A stretch of DNA of 64,000 nucleotides. It comes from Clostridia bacterium (lineage in GTDB: Bacteria > Bacillota > Clostridia > UMGS1883). Below, one piece after another: positions 44,942-53,634 of this stretch. The stretch spans positions 54,827 through 118,826 of the forward strand of contig JAFQQD010000035.1 in assembly GCA_017411435.1 (NCBI GenBank), in the 5' to 3' direction. The translations under genes were made by a program, and so were the position numbers. Numbering within the stretch: position 1 is the stretch's first letter; each line of letters opens with the position of its first letter. The notes under the pieces are model-generated. The model made no database searches. It was given only the letters and a program-made list of their open reading frames with translations, and was not told the DNA's origin.

Positions 44942-45679
44942 ATGAGTAGTTTCAAAAAGTACAACGCAAAAGATTTTGAAGAATACATAAAAAATATCAA
45001 GATTCTTCGAAAGGTGAATAAAATTCAGATTCATCACACATATTCGCCAAGTTATAAACAGTTTACGGGCGATAATCACAACGCACTTCAGGAGGGCATG
45101 CGAAATTGCCACATAAAGACAAACGGATGGAGCGATATTGCTCAGCATTTCACAATTTTCCCCGATGGAATTATTATGTCGGGGCGCAGTCTTGAAATGG
45201 TGCCTGCAGGGATAAAAGGCGCAAACACAGGAGCAATAGCAATCGAGTGTGTCGGAAATTTTGACCGTGGCGCAGACACGATGACAAAGGAGCAGAAGGA
45301 TGCAATCGTTTCTGTTTTGAAGGCACTTCTTAAAAAGTTTTCTCTTTCGCCGAAAGAAAGCATTATCTATCACGCGTGGTGGACAAGTAGCGGAAAATCA
45401 CTCGGCGATTATAAAAAAGGAGAATCGTGCAAGACCTGTCCCGGAACAAACTTTTTCGGGGGAAACACTAAAAAAGCATTTACAGAAAATCTTTTACCGC
45501 TTCTTGATAAAGCGGTGCCTGCCCTTAAAAGCGTTGACAAAATCAACGATATCGTATGGGAGCTTATAAACGCAGGTGTTGTCACAGACGGAAAGCTGTG
45601 GCTCTCAAAATGTGAAGAGGATATAAATGTATATCATCTGTGTAAAAAGATGGCAAATTACCTTAGAGGTACTCTCTAA
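44942..45679 (+). CDS. N-acetylmuramoyl-L-alanine amidase (phage endolysin)
   Basis: A 245-residue lysin with an amidase-2 domain: IQIHHTYSPSYKQF at about 24 (zinc His), SDIAQHFTIFPDGIIMSGR at about 64, AIAIECVGNFDRG near 99 and HAWWTSSGKSLGDYKKGESC near 141 with CKTCPGTNFFG for the last ligand. The C-terminal ~50 residues (VDKINDIVWELINAGVVTDG) form a small wall-binding-like repeat. It cleaves the peptide from MurNAc at lysis. Terminator at 45685. Confidence 0.92.
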   Translation: MSSFKKYNAKDFEEYIKNIKILRKVNKIQIHHTYSPSYKQFTGDNHNALQEGMRNCHIKTNGWSDIAQHFTIFPDGIIMSGRSLEMVPAGIKGANTGAIAIECVGNFDRGADTMTKEQKDAIVSVLKALLKKFSLSPKESIIYHAWWTSSGKSLGDYKKGESCKTCPGTNFFGGNTKKAFTENLLPLLDKAVPALKSVDKINDIVWELINAGVVTDGKLWLSKCEEDINVYHLCKKMANYLRGTL

Positions 45680-45684
45680 GAAGA

Positions 45685-45716
45685 AACACCGTCAGGCTTT
45701 TCCCTGACGGTGTTTT
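45685..45716 (+). terminator. Terminator of phage segment 2
   Basis: AACACCGTCAGG (45685-45696) pairs with CCTGACGGTGTT (45703-45714), followed by T residues. Confidence 0.85.
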
Positions 45717-45934
45717 ATGTAACAAAGTGACGAAAAAAACAAAATATAACATCACTCCTTTGTGCAAAATGACGAAAGTAAAAATAAAATATTGTGTATT
45801 ATAGGGATATATAATAAAACGGATTTATAGTAAAATTATAAGTACGAAGTTTACTTCGAAGTATCAAGGAAACGAAGCCATCTTTCTCTATGTGAAAGAC
45901 AATCCAAAAGCTTCGTAGAAAGGCGGTTACAGCA

Positions 45935-47965
45935 ATGAATGTATTTAGTGGAGAAAACATCAGAAATGTAGTAGTTTTAGGACATGGCGGAGCAGGAAAG
46001 ACATCGCTTGTTGAGGCGATCTTACATAAAGCCGGTGCATCTGACAGATTCGGTAAAATTGCCGATGGAACAACAGTAAGTGACTACGATGCAGAAGAAA
46101 CCAAAAGAAAGATTTCAGTCAACCTTTCAATGGCGCCCTGTGTATGGCACACTCCCAAAATCCCTGATTCAAAGCTGAACCTCATCGATACACCAGGTTA
46201 CTTTGACTTTGTGGGTGAGGCTATGGGCGGTATCCGTGTAGCTGAAAGTGCCCTCATCGTTATCAATGCAAAAAGCGGCGTTAAGGTAGGTACCGAAAAC
46301 GCATGGAAATATGCAACAGACCGCGGTATGGCGCGTATGATATTCATCAACTGTATGGATGATGAAAGTGCAGATTTTGACAAGATTGTCTCTCAGATTC
46401 ACGACAAATTCGGTGCAAGTGCGGCTGTTTTCAGAATTCCGATTAAGGAAGGCAAGGAAATGACAGGTTATGTCAATATCGTAAGCGGTAAGGCATACAA
46501 GGTTGAAAACGATGTTGAAACAGAAATCCCGATTCCTGAAAACATGAAGGCATCCTTTGACAAGTATCACGATGCACTTATTGAGGCAGTTGCCCTTACA
46601 AGTGATGAGCTTCTTGAAAGATATTTTGCAGGCGATGTTATCACTGACGAAGAAATGCGTGCCGTACTTAAAGGCAGCGTTAAGCAGGGTCAGGTAGTTC
46701 CCGTTTATGGCGGCTACTGCACAGGCAAGACATTTGCAGTGCGTTCTCTTATGGATGCAATGCTCAAATATCTTCCTTCCCCCATCGAAGCAGAAACAAC
46801 AGACCCATCTGCACCTTTAAGCTCAGTTGTGTTCAAGACACTTGCTGACTCTTACGGAAAGATTTCTCTCATTCGTGTTTACGGCGGAACACTTAAGGCT
46901 GATTCAACAGTTTACAATGTTAACCGTGGCGAAAACGAAAGAATAGGTAAGCTTTATGTTCTTCGCGGTAAGAAGCAGATTGAAGTTCCCGAGCTTCGCG
47001 CAGGCGACATCGGTGCAGCTACAAAGCTTGGCGTAACTCTTACAGGCGATACACTTGCAAAACAGGGCGCAGAAGAACTTGAAGGCATCGAATTCCCCGC
47101 ACCTGCTATTACAATGGCGATTGTTCCGCAGGCTAAGGGCGATGAAGAAAAAATCAGTGCAGGTCTTAGTAAACTCCGTGAAGAAGACCCCACATTCAAG
47201 GTTAAAAATAACAAAGAAACTAAGGAGCTTACAATCTCCGGTACAGGCGAGCTTCATCTTGATGTTATCACAAGCAAGCTCAAGACAAAATTCGGTGTAG
47301 GTGTAGAACTCAAAGCTCCCAAGATTGCATATCGCGAAACTATCCGCAAAACTGTTAAGGTACAGGGCAGACACAAGAAACAGTCAGGCGGTCACGGTCA
47401 GTTCGGTGATGTATGGATTGAATTTTCACGCCATGACGGCACAGAACTTATTTTCGAAGAGCAGATTGTAGGCGGCGCAGTTCCCAAGAACTACTTCCCC
47501 GCAGTTGAAAAGGGACTTCAGGAATCTATCGCAAAGGGTGTTCTCGCCGGATATCCCGTAGTAGGACTTAAAGCAGTCCTCGTTGACGGTTCTTATCATC
47601 CCGTTGACTCCTCAGAAATGGCGTTCAAGGTTGCTGCAGGCATTGCTTACAAGGACGGCCTTTCTCAGGCTAACCCCGTTCTTCTTGAGCCTATCGGACA
47701 TCTTGAAGTTACAATGCCCGAAGAACTTATGGGTGATATCATCGGCGATATCAACAAGCGCCGCGGCAGAATCCTTGGTATGAATCCTATCGGCGGCGGA
47801 CTTGGCGAAGTTATCGCGGAAGTTCCCGAAGCAGAAATGGTAAAATACGCAACAGACCTTCGCAGTATGACCCGTGCAAGAGGTAAGTTCACCTTTGCAT
47901 TTGAAAGATACGAAGAAGTTCCTGATGCAATCGCACAGAAAGTTATCGAAAGCGCAAAGGCATAA
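45935..47965 (+). CDS. Elongation factor G-like GTPase (EF-G paralogue)
   Basis: A 676-residue translation-factor GTPase with all five EF-G domains. P-loop GHGGAGKTSLVEAIL at about 18 (canonical GHIDAGKTT is altered), G3 DTPGYFDF near 88, but G4 reads IFINCMDDE near 133, where NKMD is expected; domain IV signature GGHGQFGDVWIEF near 487 and domain V follow. Such paralogues (FusA2 type) lie outside the str operon and their role in translation is less clear. The 255-base gap upstream is A/T-rich and holds a TATAAT at 45810 without a convincing -35. Confidence 0.88.
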   Translation: MNVFSGENIRNVVVLGHGGAGKTSLVEAILHKAGASDRFGKIADGTTVSDYDAEETKRKISVNLSMAPCVWHTPKIPDSKLNLIDTPGYFDFVGEAMGGIRVAESALIVINAKSGVKVGTENAWKYATDRGMARMIFINCMDDESADFDKIVSQIHDKFGASAAVFRIPIKEGKEMTGYVNIVSGKAYKVENDVETEIPIPENMKASFDKYHDALIEAVALTSDELLERYFAGDVITDEEMRAVLKGSVKQGQVVPVYGGYCTGKTFAVRSLMDAMLKYLPSPIEAETTDPSAPLSSVVFKTLADSYGKISLIRVYGGTLKADSTVYNVNRGENERIGKLYVLRGKKQIEVPELRAGDIGAATKLGVTLTGDTLAKQGAEELEGIEFPAPAITMAIVPQAKGDEEKISAGLSKLREEDPTFKVKNNKETKELTISGTGELHLDVITSKLKTKFGVGVELKAPKIAYRETIRKTVKVQGRHKKQSGGHGQFGDVWIEFSRHDGTELIFEEQIVGGAVPKNYFPAVEKGLQESIAKGVLAGYPVVGLKAVLVDGSYHPVDSSEMAFKVAAGIAYKDGLSQANPVLLEPIGHLEVTMPEELMGDIIGDINKRRGRILGMNPIGGGLGEVIAEVPEAEMVKYATDLRSMTRARGKFTFAFERYEEVPDAIAQKVIESAKA

Positions 47966-47972
47966 TTGTAAA

Positions 47973-48003
47973 AGGGCTGCCTCGTTGAGGCAGCCCTCTT
48001 TGA
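47973..48003 (+). terminator. EF-G-like gene terminator
   Basis: AGGGCTGCCTC (47973-47983) pairs with GAGGCAGCCCT (47987-47997), then CTTT. Confidence 0.8.
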
Positions 48004-48051
48004 ATAATAATTTCCCAAATACATAAAACTAGCTTAGAAGGAGAGATAATT

Positions 48052-48477
48052 ATGACAAAAATAGTTTTAGCAATAACTCTTGCAATTTTAGTTTTTGCAG
48101 GGTGTGCAAAAGCCCCCGATTCCCCAAAGAAAATCGAAAAAAATGAAACTATCACACAGGAAGCTTCCCAAAAGGAAAATACCCAACAGGAGCTCCCGGC
48201 GAAAAGCGAAAAAGACACCCAAACCGCGCAGGATGGAAACACTGCAGCTCCTGAAAAAGAACAGCAGGAAATAAGCGAAGAAAATGCGAAAAAATTTGTT
48301 CTTACACTGTTAGAGGGTGCAAGTGAAAAGGATATCCGCGAATTCAAGAAAGAATACGATGACGGAAAACTGGTGTACGACATAAAAGTTGTTTATAACA
48401 AAATGGAATATGAATTTGAACTCGATGCCCACACAGGCGAAATTGTGTCATGGGACAGCGAATCAATATACGATTAA
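48052..48477 (+). CDS. Lipoprotein with PepSY-like domain
   Basis: A 141-residue protein. The signal peptide ends in the lipobox VFAGC (Cys 20); a long Lys/Glu/Gln linker (about 24-78) follows; the last ~60 residues are PepSY-like: KFVLTLLEGASEKDIREFKK, then YDIKVVYNKMEYEFELDAHTG. Anchored outside the membrane; PepSY domains often restrain peptidases. Monocistronic between two terminators. Confidence 0.85.
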   Translation: MTKIVLAITLAILVFAGCAKAPDSPKKIEKNETITQEASQKENTQQELPAKSEKDTQTAQDGNTAAPEKEQQEISEENAKKFVLTLLEGASEKDIREFKKEYDDGKLVYDIKVVYNKMEYEFELDAHTGEIVSWDSESIYD

Positions 48478-48482
48478 CATGA

Positions 48483-48518
48483 AAAAAGCCCTGAAAATTG
48501 GAATTTTCAGGGCTTTTT
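48483..48518. terminator. Lipoprotein gene terminator
   Basis: AAAAAGCCCTGAAAATT (48483-48499) pairs with AATTTTCAGGGCTTTTT (48502-48518). Confidence 0.85.
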
Positions 48519-48592
48519 CTTGTGTAAAAATTTACCTTTTGGAAATAATAAGAAAAAACGATAAAAAAATAGCGATTTTACGCTAAAAACAC

Positions 48593-48620
48593 TTGCATTT
48601 GGGCCAAATAATGATATAAT
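48593..48620 (+). promoter_or_regulatory. pgk promoter
   Basis: TTGCAT (48593-48598), 16 bases, TATAAT (48615-48620), about 57 bases before the start. Confidence 0.7.
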
Positions 48621-48676
48621 ATACTGTGCAGTAAAATGGTAATAATTTTTTATATATTTTATGAGGTGGTTTTATT

Positions 48677-49858
48677 ATGAACAAAAAGACTATTGAAGAC
48701 ATTCTGGTAAAAGGCAAAAAGGTTCTCGTTCGCTGCGACTTTAATGTTCCGCTTGATGCAGACAGAAACATCACAGACGAAAACAGAATTGTCGGTGCAA
48801 TCCCCACAATCAAGTATCTTGTAGATAACGGCGCAAAGGTTATCCTTTGCTCACATATGGGTAAGCCCAAGGGAGAGCCCAAACCCGAATTTTCACTTGC
48901 TCCTGTTGCAAAAAGACTTTCAGAAAAACTTGGTAAGGAAGTTATCTTCGCAGCAGATGACAATGTAGTTGGAGAAAACGCAAAGAAGGCAGTAGCCGAA
49001 ATGAATGACGGCGATGTAGTTCTTCTTGAGAATACCCGTTACAGAGCAGAAGAAACAAAGAATATCGAAACATTCAGCAAGGAACTTGCTTCTCTTGCAG
49101 ACATCTTTGTTAACGATGCATTCGGTACAGCACACAGAGCGCACTGCTCAACAGTAGGCGTTGCAGATTATCTTCCTGCAGTTTGCGGTTACCTCATCCA
49201 GAAGGAAATCGAATTCCTCGGAAACGCAGTAAATAATCCCGTTCGTCCTCTCGTTGCAATTCTTGGCGGCAGCAAGGTTTCAAGCAAAATCAGTGTTATT
49301 GAAAACCTTCTTGACAAGGTTGACAAGCTCATCATCGGCGGCGGTATGGCATATACATTTATGGCTGCAAAAGGCTATGAAGTAGGCGACAGCCTTCTTG
49401 AAAAGGATTACATCGACTACGCAAAGGAAATGATGGCAAAGGCAGGAGATAAGCTTCTTCTTCCCATCGATACAGTTGTTGCAAAAGAATTTAATAACGA
49501 TGCTGAAAGCAAAATCGTTGGCGAAGGTGCTATCGAAGCAGGCTGGCAGGGCCTCGACATCGGTCCCAAGACTATCGAACTTTTCTCAGACGCTGTTAAG
49601 AGCGCAAAGACAGTTGTATGGAACGGACCTATGGGCGTATTCGAAATGGAAAACTTTGCAAAGGGTACAAATGCTATTGCACAGGTTCTTGCCGAGATTG
49701 ATGCTACAACAGTAATCGGCGGTGGTGACAGCGTTGCAGCAGTTAACCAGGCAGGCCTTGGCGACAAGATGAGCCATATTTCAACAGGAGGCGGTGCAAG
49801 CCTTGAGTTCCTTGAAGGAAAGCAGTTACCTGGTATAGTAGCTCTCGAAGATAAGTAA
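48677..49858 (+). CDS. pgk: Phosphoglycerate kinase
   Basis: Glycolytic enzyme of 393 residues making ATP and 3-phosphoglycerate from 1,3-bisphosphoglycerate. [12 protein letters not shown] at about 16 and [13 protein letters not shown] near 55 bind the substrate; [17 protein letters not shown] near 151 is the family signature; [11 protein letters not shown] and [10 protein letters not shown] near 313 and [13 protein letters not shown] near 343 bind nucleotide. First of the pgk-tpiA-gpmI glycolytic group. Confidence 0.98.
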   Translation: MNKKTIEDILVKGKKVLVRCDFNVPLDADRNITDENRIVGAIPTIKYLVDNGAKVILCSHMGKPKGEPKPEFSLAPVAKRLSEKLGKEVIFAADDNVVGENAKKAVAEMNDGDVVLLENTRYRAEETKNIETFSKELASLADIFVNDAFGTAHRAHCSTVGVADYLPAVCGYLIQKEIEFLGNAVNNPVRPLVAILGGSKVSSKISVIENLLDKVDKLIIGGGMAYTFMAAKGYEVGDSLLEKDYIDYAKEMMAKAGDKLLLPIDTVVAKEFNNDAESKIVGEGAIEAGWQGLDIGPKTIELFSDAVKSAKTVVWNGPMGVFEMENFAKGTNAIAQVLAEIDATTVIGGGDSVAAVNQAGLGDKMSHISTGGGASLEFLEGKQLPGIVALEDK

Positions 49859-49861
49859 GAA

Positions 49862-50153
49862 TTTCGTGTCGAAAGTTTTAGGTTTGGGGACAGGTCAATT
49901 TTTGTTACGCCTGTGGCTTACAAAAATGTCTCACTGCGGCTTTGTCACGGCTCGGCTCTGCCAGTTCACCGGACTGGCATTCACTCCCTCGCCGCCGCTT
50001 CGCTACCCCGTCCCCCTAAAAGCATTCGCCACGAGTAAAGGGCTTTCGCTCGCGCACCGCTCACCGCGGTAGCCCTTGTAAGGAGTCAAAACCGAGGTAC
50101 ACGCCCTCGCTTTTGACGGATTTGATTCAAGGGGACACCCCTTGATATCCCCA
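49862..50153. repeat. Dispersed repeat between pgk and tpiA, split by a GGGGACGGGG element
   Basis: TTTCGTGTCGAAAGTTTTA (49862-49880) and 50018-50153 correspond to the continuous copy at 7231-7394. The 137 bases between (49881-50017) begin GGTTTGGGGACAGGTCAATT and end CTACCCCGTCCCCCT, that is, a forward and a reverse end of the GGGGACGGGG repeat, and contain CCAGTTCACCGGACTGG. No gene in this gap. Confidence 0.8.
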
Positions 50154-50175
50154 TAGACGAAAGGAATTGAATATA

Positions 50176-50922
50176 ATGAGAAAAATTCTCGCAGCAGGAA
50201 ACTGGAAAATGAACAACACTCCCTCTCAGACAGAAGCTATGATTACAGAGCTTCGTGACAAGGTAGCAGGAGCTAAGAACGATGTTCTTATCTGCGCGCC
50301 CTTTGTTTGTCTCCCCGCAGCGGTTAAAGCGGCAGAGGGAAGCAATATAAAAATCGGTGCACAGAATCTTCACTTTGAAGACAAGGGTGCATACACAGGT
50401 GAAATCAGCGCTCAGATGCTCAAAGAAATCGGCGCCCAGTATGTAATTATCGGTCACAGCGAAAGAAGAGAATACTTTGCTGAAACTGATGACACAGTAA
50501 ATGCAAAGGTTATTCAGGCGCTTAAGTACGGTCTTATCCCCGTGCTTTGTTGCGGCGAATCGCTTAAGCAGCGCGAAGATACAGTAACATTTGACTTCAT
50601 CCGCAGCCAGATTAAGATTGCATTCCGCGGCCTTTCCAAGGAAGATGCATTAAAGGTCGTTGTTGCATACGAACCCATCTGGGCAATCGGTACAGGCAAG
50701 GTTGCTACAAGCGAGCAGGCTAATGAAGTTTGCAGCGATATCAGAAATTGCCTTGCAGGTATCTATGACCAGGAAACTGCAGATGGTATCCGCATCCTTT
50801 ACGGCGGCAGCGTTAACAAGGACTGCGCAGCAGAGCTTTTCTCTATGAGCGATATTGACGGCGGTCTTGTAGGTGGAGCAAGTCTTAAGTGTGACGACTT
50901 CTCTATCATCTGCAACGCATAA
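50176..50922 (+). CDS. tpiA: Triose-phosphate isomerase
   Basis: Interconverts dihydroxyacetone phosphate and glyceraldehyde 3-phosphate; 248 residues. [10 protein letters not shown] at the start (Asn, Lys), [11 protein letters not shown] at about 93 (catalytic His), [13 protein letters not shown] at about 164 (catalytic Glu) and [11 protein letters not shown] near 210 are intact. ATG 50176 follows AAAGGAATTG; the in-frame TTG at 50167 overlaps that site. Confidence 0.98.
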   Translation: MRKILAAGNWKMNNTPSQTEAMITELRDKVAGAKNDVLICAPFVCLPAAVKAAEGSNIKIGAQNLHFEDKGAYTGEISAQMLKEIGAQYVIIGHSERREYFAETDDTVNAKVIQALKYGLIPVLCCGESLKQREDTVTFDFIRSQIKIAFRGLSKEDALKVVVAYEPIWAIGTGKVATSEQANEVCSDIRNCLAGIYDQETADGIRILYGGSVNKDCAAELFSMSDIDGGLVGGASLKCDDFSIICNA

Positions 50923-50940
50923 AACTAGCCAGCGGCTATT

Positions 50941-50978
50941 AAGCACAGGGGAGAAGTCCCCTGTGCTTTAAGATTTTA
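50941..50978 (+). terminator. Hairpin after tpiA
   Basis: AAGCACAGGGG (50941-50951) pairs with CCCCTGTGCTT (50958-50968), then TAAGATTTTATT. A weak T-run may allow part of the transcripts to reach gpmI. Confidence 0.6.
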
Positions 50979-50993
50979 TTACGGAAAGGCACG

Positions 50994-52526
50994 ATGTATA
51001 AAATGACTAAAAAACTTACAATGCTTATGATACTTGACGGTTACGGCTATAACGAAAATACAGAGGGTAACGCAGTTTATGCTGCAAAAACTCCCGTTAT
51101 GGATAAACTTCTTAAGGAATGTCCCTCAACTCTCATCAATGCCAGCGGTATGGATGTAGGCCTTCCCGAAGGACAGATGGGTAACAGCGAAGTTGGTCAT
51201 ACCAACATCGGTGCAGGCAGAATTGTGTACCAGGAGCTTACCAGAATAACAAAATCTATCTCTGACGGCGACTTTTTTACAAAGGACGCTTTTGTAAAGG
51301 CTATTGAAAACTGCAAAAAGAATGACAGTGCTCTTCATCTTTTCGGACTTCTGTCTGACGGTGGTGTTCACTCTCACAACACACATCTTTACGCAGCGCT
51401 TGAAATGGCAAAGAGAAACGGACTTACTAAAGTTTTTGTTCACGGCTTTATGGACGGCCGTGATGTATCTCCCACAAGCGGTATCGACTTTGTTCGTGAA
51501 CTTATCTCCAAAATGGACGAAATCGGTGTAGGTAAAATCGGAACTCTTTCAGGCAGATATTATGCAATGGACCGTGACAACCGTTGGGAAAGAGTTGAAA
51601 AGGCATACGCAGCACTCGTTTATGGCGAGGGCGAAAAAAACCCCGATGCAGTAGATGCAATGCAAAAATCCTACGACAACGGAGTAACAGATGAATTCAT
51701 CGTTCCTACTGTTGTTACCGAAGGTGCAACAATCGGCGCAAATGACAGCGTAATATGCTTCAACTTCCGTCCCGACCGTGCAAGAGAAATAACCCGTACT
51801 TTCGTAGATGGCGAATTTGACGGCTTTGAAAGAAAGAGCGGATTTTTCCCGCTTTATTATGTATGTATGACTCAGTACGATGCGAAAATGCCCAATGTTG
51901 ATGTAGCATTCAAGCCTGAATCGCTCACAAATACATTCGGTGAATATATCGCTGAAAAAGGCTATAGTCAGCTTCGTATTGCAGAAACTGAAAAGTATGC
52001 TCATGTAACATTCTTCTTTAACGGCGGCGTTGAAGCGCCTTACACGAACGAGGACCGCGCACTTATCGCATCTCCCAAGGTTGCAACATACGACCTTCAG
52101 CCCGAGATGAGCGCTCCCGAAGTTACAAAGGAAGTCCTCGAGAGAATCGAAAGCGACAAATACGATGTTATCATCCTCAATTTCGCTAACTGCGATATGG
52201 TTGGACACACAGGCGTGTTTGATTGTGCAGTAAAGGCAGTTGAGACAGTTGACCAGTGTGTCGGCAAGGTTGTGGAAGCAGTTCGCGCAAAAGATGGTAT
52301 TATTTGTATTACTGCTGACCACGGTAACGCAGACCAGATGGTAGACCCTGAAACGAAGGATGTGTTTACCGCACATACAACATTCCCTGTTCCCTTTGTT
52401 GTAGTGGGTAAGGACTGCCAGCTTCGTCAGGGCGGACGCCTTGCAGATATTGCACCCACACTTCTTGACATTATGGGAATCGAAAAGCCTTCTGAAATGT
52501 CAGGCGAATCTTTGATAATCGGTTAA
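50994..52526 (+). CDS. gpmI: 2,3-bisphosphoglycerate-independent phosphoglycerate mutase
   Basis: Manganese enzyme converting 3- to 2-phosphoglycerate; 510 residues. MILDGYGYNENTEGNAV at about 10 and GQMGNSEVGHTNIGAGR at about 60 (nucleophilic Ser) form the alkaline-phosphatase-like site with NFANCDMVGHTGVFDCA near 402 and ITADHGNADQM near 440; the inserted transferase domain carries FMDGRDVSPTSG near 150 and FNFRPDRAREI near 255. ATG 50994 or ATG 51003 could start it. Its stop codon lies inside the left end of the structured element at 52523. Confidence 0.97.
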   Translation: MYKMTKKLTMLMILDGYGYNENTEGNAVYAAKTPVMDKLLKECPSTLINASGMDVGLPEGQMGNSEVGHTNIGAGRIVYQELTRITKSISDGDFFTKDAFVKAIENCKKNDSALHLFGLLSDGGVHSHNTHLYAALEMAKRNGLTKVFVHGFMDGRDVSPTSGIDFVRELISKMDEIGVGKIGTLSGRYYAMDRDNRWERVEKAYAALVYGEGEKNPDAVDAMQKSYDNGVTDEFIVPTVVTEGATIGANDSVICFNFRPDRAREITRTFVDGEFDGFERKSGFFPLYYVCMTQYDAKMPNVDVAFKPESLTNTFGEYIAEKGYSQLRIAETEKYAHVTFFFNGGVEAPYTNEDRALIASPKVATYDLQPEMSAPEVTKEVLERIESDKYDVIILNFANCDMVGHTGVFDCAVKAVETVDQCVGKVVEAVRAKDGIICITADHGNADQMVDPETKDVFTAHTTFPVPFVVVGKDCQLRQGGRLADIAPTLLDIMGIEKPSEMSGESLIIG

Positions 52527-52801
52527 CCAAAAGAGAATAATCCGGACCTGCCTGAAACGGTGGAATTTCGGTATCTTTTGGTTTGTCATCCTTGTAAGGC
52601 ACAGAGCCTTACTGCCTCTTCTGCACCAAAATCTACTCAAAATTTCATCCGTTTCAGGTCATTGGAATTTTCAGAGAGCAGATTTTTGTTTGCGGAAGGC
52701 AAAAACGCAGGTAATCCTGACGGATTACCGAGTATTTTAACACATCGAAAGCGGAAATCTGCCTCTGAAAATCAGAGTTCGGATTACTCGCTTTTGGTTA
52801 A
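52523..52801. mobile_element. 279-bp non-coding element with terminal and nested inverted repeats (MITE-like)
   Basis: TTAACCAAAAG at 52523-52533 is the reverse complement of CTTTTGGTTAA at 52791-52801, and pairing continues inward with few mismatches (GATAATCC/GGATTACTC-type). Inside are two arms. Arm 1: CCTGAAACGG with CCGTTTCAGG, TTTTGGT with ACCAAAA, and tip hairpin GTAAGGC-ACAGA-GCCTTAC. Arm 2: TTTTCAGAG-AGCAGATTT with AAATCTGCCTCTGAAAA and tip hairpin GGTAATCC-TGAC-GGATTACC. No coding frame with a ribosome site. It fills the space between gpmI and murI. A structured RNA is the alternative. Confidence 0.75.
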
Positions 52802-52830
52802 TTGAAATAATTTTTTGAAGGACGGATTTT

Positions 52831-53634
52831 ATGAAAAACAACCCTATCGGTGTTTTTGACAGCGGACTTGGCGGCCTTACGGCAGTGCGCGAACTTCAGA
52901 GGATTATGCCCGGAGAAGATATTATCTACTTCGGCGATACGGGACGCGTCCCCTACGGAAGCAAGGGCGAAGAAACCATTATCCGCTATACAAAAGAAGA
53001 TATAGAGTTCCTGCTTAAACATTCTCCCAAGCTTATTATTGCCGCTTGCGGCACTGCAAGCAGTGTTGCACTTCCGCATCTTCAGGATAAGTACGACATA
53101 AAGGTTATGGGCGTGCTTGAAGGTGCGTGTAAAAGAGCGACAGAGGTTACAGAAAACGGCAGAATCGGTGTTATAGGAACAGCAGGCACAATAAAAAGCG
53201 ACAAGTACGCCCAGATTATAAAATCGATTGACCCGTGTCTGCAGGTTTTTTCTAACGCGTGTCCCATGTTCGTTTCACTCGTTGAATGTGGCTATGCCGA
53301 GAGTGAGGCGGCAAAACTCATTGCCACAGATTACCTTACCCCCCTTAAAGAGGCAGGGGTGGATACTCTTATCTTAGGATGCACACATTACCCGTTGCTC
53401 GAGGGTGTTATATCTGATATAATGGGCAAAGAAGTAACCCTTTTAAGCCCAGGTGCAATTGCGGCAAAGTGCGCGATGGAGTATCTTGAAAAGGAAAATA
53501 TGCTTTCCTCAAAGGAGTGTGGAAACAGTGAATTCTATGTTTCAGACTCCGTAGAAAGCTTTACCCAGCTTGGAAGCATATTCCTCGGCAATCCGATTGG
53601 AAGCAAGGTGCAAAAGGCGGAGGTAGCTGAATGA
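52831..53634 (+). CDS. murI: Glutamate racemase
   Basis: Makes D-glutamate for peptidoglycan; 267 residues. IGVFDSGLGGLTAV at about 7 (Asp-Ser), YFGDTGRVPYGSKG near 34, IIAACGTASSVAL near 70 (first catalytic Cys) and LILGCTHYPLLEGV near 183 (second Cys) are intact. GAAGGA precedes the ATG. Overlaps the DUF1934 gene by four bases. Confidence 0.96.
   Translation: MKNNPIGVFDSGLGGLTAVRELQRIMPGEDIIYFGDTGRVPYGSKGEETIIRYTKEDIEFLLKHSPKLIIAACGTASSVALPHLQDKYDIKVMGVLEGACKRATEVTENGRIGVIGTAGTIKSDKYAQIIKSIDPCLQVFSNACPMFVSLVECGYAESEAAKLIATDYLTPLKEAGVDTLILGCTHYPLLEGVISDIMGKEVTLLSPGAIAAKCAMEYLEKENMLSSKECGNSEFYVSDSVESFTQLGSIFLGNPIGSKVQKAEVAE

Larger units (their letters stand above)
27178..45716. mobile_element. 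Podovirus-like phage element in two segments, interrupted by nfnAB-like genes
   Basis: Segment 1 (27178-39499): repressor, control region, three small genes, terminase, portal, scaffold, N4-gp56 capsid, adaptor and tail genes. Segment 2 (41928-45716): tail fibres, holin, amidase and a terminator. No integrase, excisionase, replication gene, tape-measure or sheath gene is visible, and I found no convincing flanking direct repeat. Absence of a tape measure and an N4-gp56 capsid suggest a short-tailed particle. Every structural frame is open. Edges are gene-based, not attachment sites. Confidence 0.85.

Noticed and set aside
27120..45760. Attachment-site direct repeat around the phage element
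   Set aside because: Only GTAACAAA-like octamers are shared by the two flanks, which is within chance.
45787..45815. Promoter for the EF-G-like gene
   Set aside because: TATAAT at 45810 is clear, but no -35 box stands at 16-18 bases; the region is A/T-rich, so chance matches are expected.
51549..52376. Antisense frame of 275 codons opposite gpmI
   Set aside because: Cys- and Phe-rich shadow inside an unambiguous glycolytic gene; no start signal.
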